DNA of 26,325 nt from SZUA-365 sp034002405 (GTDB lineage Bacteria > Bacteroidota > Ignavibacteria > SZUA-365), in the NCBI GenBank assembly GCA_034002405.1, contig JAVFAS010000053.1, positions 1-26,325 of the forward strand. The letters are read 5' to 3'. Positions within the stretch are counted from its first letter, which is position 1, and the number at the start of each line of letters is the position of its first letter. A model generated the notes under the pieces. That model was given only the letters and a program-made list of their open reading frames with translations, had not been told where the DNA came from and ran no database searches. Both the position numbers and the translations under genes were made by a program. This document shows, one piece after another, positions 25,002 to 26,325 of this stretch.

Positions 25002-25322
25002 ATGGAAAGCAACGAATCCCGCCCCGACCCACTTCTCGAGAGAATACGGACCGCGCCCGCAATGCTGGCGTACTTTTCGACACCGCGGTGCACCGTATGC
25101 ACGGTGCTGCGCCCGAAGGTGGAGGCGTTGTTGGCCGACTATCCAGAGGTGGAATTCCTGTATGTCGATGCCACCGCGCATCCGGAAGTGAGCGGTCAGC
25201 ATCTGGTGTTCGCCGCCCCGACCATCGCGCTGTTCATGGACGGACGCGAAATGCGGCGCTACAGCCGGAATCTGGCGATGGATGACCTCGACCGGGCGCT
25301 CGCGTTGATGACCGCACGGTAA
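25002..25322 (+). CDS. Thioredoxin-like protein (YtpP-like)
   Basis: The protein has 106 residues from the ATG at 25002. An in-frame ATG at 24975 overlaps an inverted repeat and is less likely. The thioredoxin fold is compact: strand AMLAYFSTPRC, the active-site disulfide CTVC (Cys30 and Cys33) and helix LRPKVEALLADYP. Strand EFLYVDATAHPEV, the cis-proline in AAPTIALFMDG (Pro73) and a C-terminal helix follow. The motif CTVC after STPR, without the usual WCGPC, is like the Bacillus YtpP type of single-domain thioredoxin. No signal peptide is present, so it acts in the cytoplasm, probably as a disulfide reductase of unknown target. It is divergently arranged with the crotonase-family gene. Confidence 0.85.
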   Translation: MESNESRPDPLLERIRTAPAMLAYFSTPRCTVCTVLRPKVEALLADYPEVEFLYVDATAHPEVSGQHLVFAAPTIALFMDGREMRRYSRNLAMDDLDRALALMTAR

Positions 25323-25323
25323 C

Positions 25324-25345
25324 AAACACCGTTCTGGGGTGTTTT
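25324..25345 (+). terminator. Weak intrinsic terminator after the thioredoxin-like gene
   Basis: AAACACC (25324-25330) pairs with GGTGTTT (25338-25344) across a 7-nt loop, and the T-run is TTTT followed by CTC. It begins just past the stop codon. The stem is short and AT-rich at the base, so it is only a modest terminator. Confidence 0.4.
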
Positions 25346-25457
25346 CTCAATCATGGTACCCGCCCTTCATCCGGTCCGTCGCAATGACTTTCAGATGACG
25401 GCGCGGTTTCGTATTCTACATTGATTCGACTCTTTCCCATCACGAGACAGATGCGTC

Positions 25458-26201
25458 ATGAACTACTTTGGCTCCCGTTCAGTCTTCACGCTGCTGGCCT
25501 TCGTCCTGTGCGTGGCAACGCTCTCCGCGCAGGATGTGCGGTCACGCTTTCTGCCGGACAAGGTGTACACGGTCACGATCAAGAAAACCCTCGCGGGGAA
25601 CGACGGTTTCCAGGACATTCCACCCTCGACGAGCACGCAGCGGATGCGCATCGAGACCGGCGCCGCCGCGAATGGCGGCATCCCGGTGGATTTGACCATT
25701 TTCCGCACGCAGCAGCGCGGCGAGGAGCAATCGGATGCCATCGATTGGCGCTTCTCCTTTACCGCCATGGATGACGGTGCGATCGGTGATGCGCGGGTTG
25801 TTTCCTCGGCCGAACAGATGGACGACGAATTCGCGTATGCCATGGTCAGCCGCATGCTCGAGCCCGTGCTGTTCCACACCGCCTACGGACTCAAGCAAGC
25901 GAACAAGAATCGTACGGTGATCGGTAACACGGTCGCGCGTCCCGGCGCGACGGACTTTGTCGACGTCGAGTACACCATCGATTTCTCCGCCTCCGAAGCC
26001 GAACGTCGCGTGGCCGACGGACCGCTCACCGCCGAGGCCCGTGGCACGGCGCTGTTCAACGCCGCGCTGTCCTTCTTCACCGAACGCAAACACACCGAGG
26101 TCTCGAAGATTTTCATCGCCGAGGATGCACTCGGGGCAGAGAAGAATCTGCGTATGGACCGGACGTTGGTCGTGGAGGTGGGTGTGGAGGGGAAGAGGTA
26201 A
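25458..26201 (+). CDS. Secreted protein of unknown function
   Basis: The 247-residue product has a signal peptide (hydrophobic core about 9-22, cleavage near TLSAQ at 25) and no lipobox, so it is probably periplasmic or outer-membrane associated. The mature part begins DVRSRFLPDKVYTVTIKKTL and continues with alternating strands (VDLTIFRTQQ, IDWRFSFTAMDDG, FVDVEYTIDFSASEAERRV). A helical segment (LTAEARGTALFNAALSFFTERK) and a last strand (NLRMDRTLVVEVGVE) close it. This looks like a single beta-rich domain, perhaps of a ligand-binding or envelope-assembly type, but I recognise no family. A TATTCTAC-like element 20 nt after TTT, at 25389-25419, may be its promoter. A heptamer repeat array begins directly after the stop. 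Confidence 0.7.
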   Translation: MNYFGSRSVFTLLAFVLCVATLSAQDVRSRFLPDKVYTVTIKKTLAGNDGFQDIPPSTSTQRMRIETGAAANGGIPVDLTIFRTQQRGEEQSDAIDWRFSFTAMDDGAIGDARVVSSAEQMDDEFAYAMVSRMLEPVLFHTAYGLKQANKNRTVIGNTVARPGATDFVDVEYTIDFSASEAERRVADGPLTAEARGTALFNAALSFFTERKHTEVSKIFIAEDALGAEKNLRMDRTLVVEVGVEGKR

Positions 26202-26202
26202 G

Positions 26203-26279
26203 GGTGAAAGGTGAAAGGTGAAAGGTGAAGGGTTAAGGGTTAAGGGTGAAAGGTGAAGGGTGAAGGGTGAAGGGTGGAG
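26203..26279. repeat. Tandem heptamer array, 11 copies (GGTGAAR type)
   Basis: Eleven consecutive 7-bp units follow the stop codon of the preceding gene. They read GGTGAAA three times, GGTGAAG once, GGTTAAG twice, GGTGAAA once, GGTGAAG three times and GGTGGAG once. The unit length is strictly kept while single bases vary. The G-runs at 7-nt spacing make the plus strand a candidate for G-quadruplex formation. The rest of the window (26280-26325) shows nothing recognisable. Confidence 0.95.
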
Positions 26280-26325
26280 GTCACCGTTCGCATGTATTGA
26301 AGAAAATTCGCCCTCGGGATGGACC

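Noticed and set aside
26203..26279. CRISPR array or telomere-like element
   Set aside because: The repeats are 7 bp and contiguous without spacers, so this is not CRISPR. The TTAAGGG units are only two of eleven copies and no replicon end is indicated.

Overview
The window is a chromosomal segment from a high-GC member of the Bacteroidota/Chlorobiota superphylum, most like the Ignavibacteria/Kapabacteria side of the group, though the exact lineage is inference. The evidence is two proteins with type IX secretion (T9SS) C-terminal sorting domains, many lipoproteins and signal peptides, and a promoter pattern of a TTG-like -33 box about 20 nt upstream of a TAnnTTTG-like -7 box. The pattern is clearest in front of a tRNA-Val gene. 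The window is nearly fully coding, with few long intergenic spaces. It contains one 100-base run of N (12578-12677), an assembly gap that removes the 5' end of an M16 peptidase gene.

Region 1 (1-4986) is on the minus strand. In transcription order it holds tRNA-Val(TAC), a lipoprotein with a repetitive His/Gly/Pro-rich tail, a Bax inhibitor-1/YccA-type membrane protein ending at a good intrinsic terminator, a secreted M14 zinc carboxypeptidase, and an overlapping SLC13-type anion permease with TrkA-C domains that runs off the window.

Region 2 (5082-12521) is on the plus strand. It holds a small EthD-like protein, the nucleotide-pool sanitiser RdgB/HAM1 and an unknown lipoprotein. Three consecutive parvulin-type peptidyl-prolyl isomerases follow: two paralogues with three parvulin-like units each, the second lipid-anchored, and a SurA-like chaperone. 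They should act on outer-membrane and secreted proteins in the periplasm.

Region 3 (12678-20644) is on the plus strand. It holds an M16 pair (one subunit with the zinc motif, one without) translationally coupled by ATGA overlaps to a MoxR AAA+ ATPase. Next come a T9SS-exported subtilase and a membrane-anchored von Willebrand A (VWA) protein of the kind that often partners MoxR. Together with region 2 this forms a long same-strand block of chaperones, proteases and a MoxR/VWA module, plausibly concerned with envelope protein quality control.

Region 4 (20799-26325) holds a 1078-residue secreted VWA/Ig-like repeat protein with a T9SS tail and a convergent enoyl-CoA hydratase resembling methylglutaconyl-CoA hydratases. 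A thioredoxin-like protein is divergent from the hydratase, and the 169-nt space between them carries two palindromes. A secreted protein of unknown function follows, then an 11-copy G-rich heptamer repeat. I found no CRISPR array, insertion sequence, prophage or rRNA. No classic defence system is visible. The most unusual features are the coupled M16-M16-MoxR cluster beside the parvulin trio, and the apparent ATC start at the gap edge.
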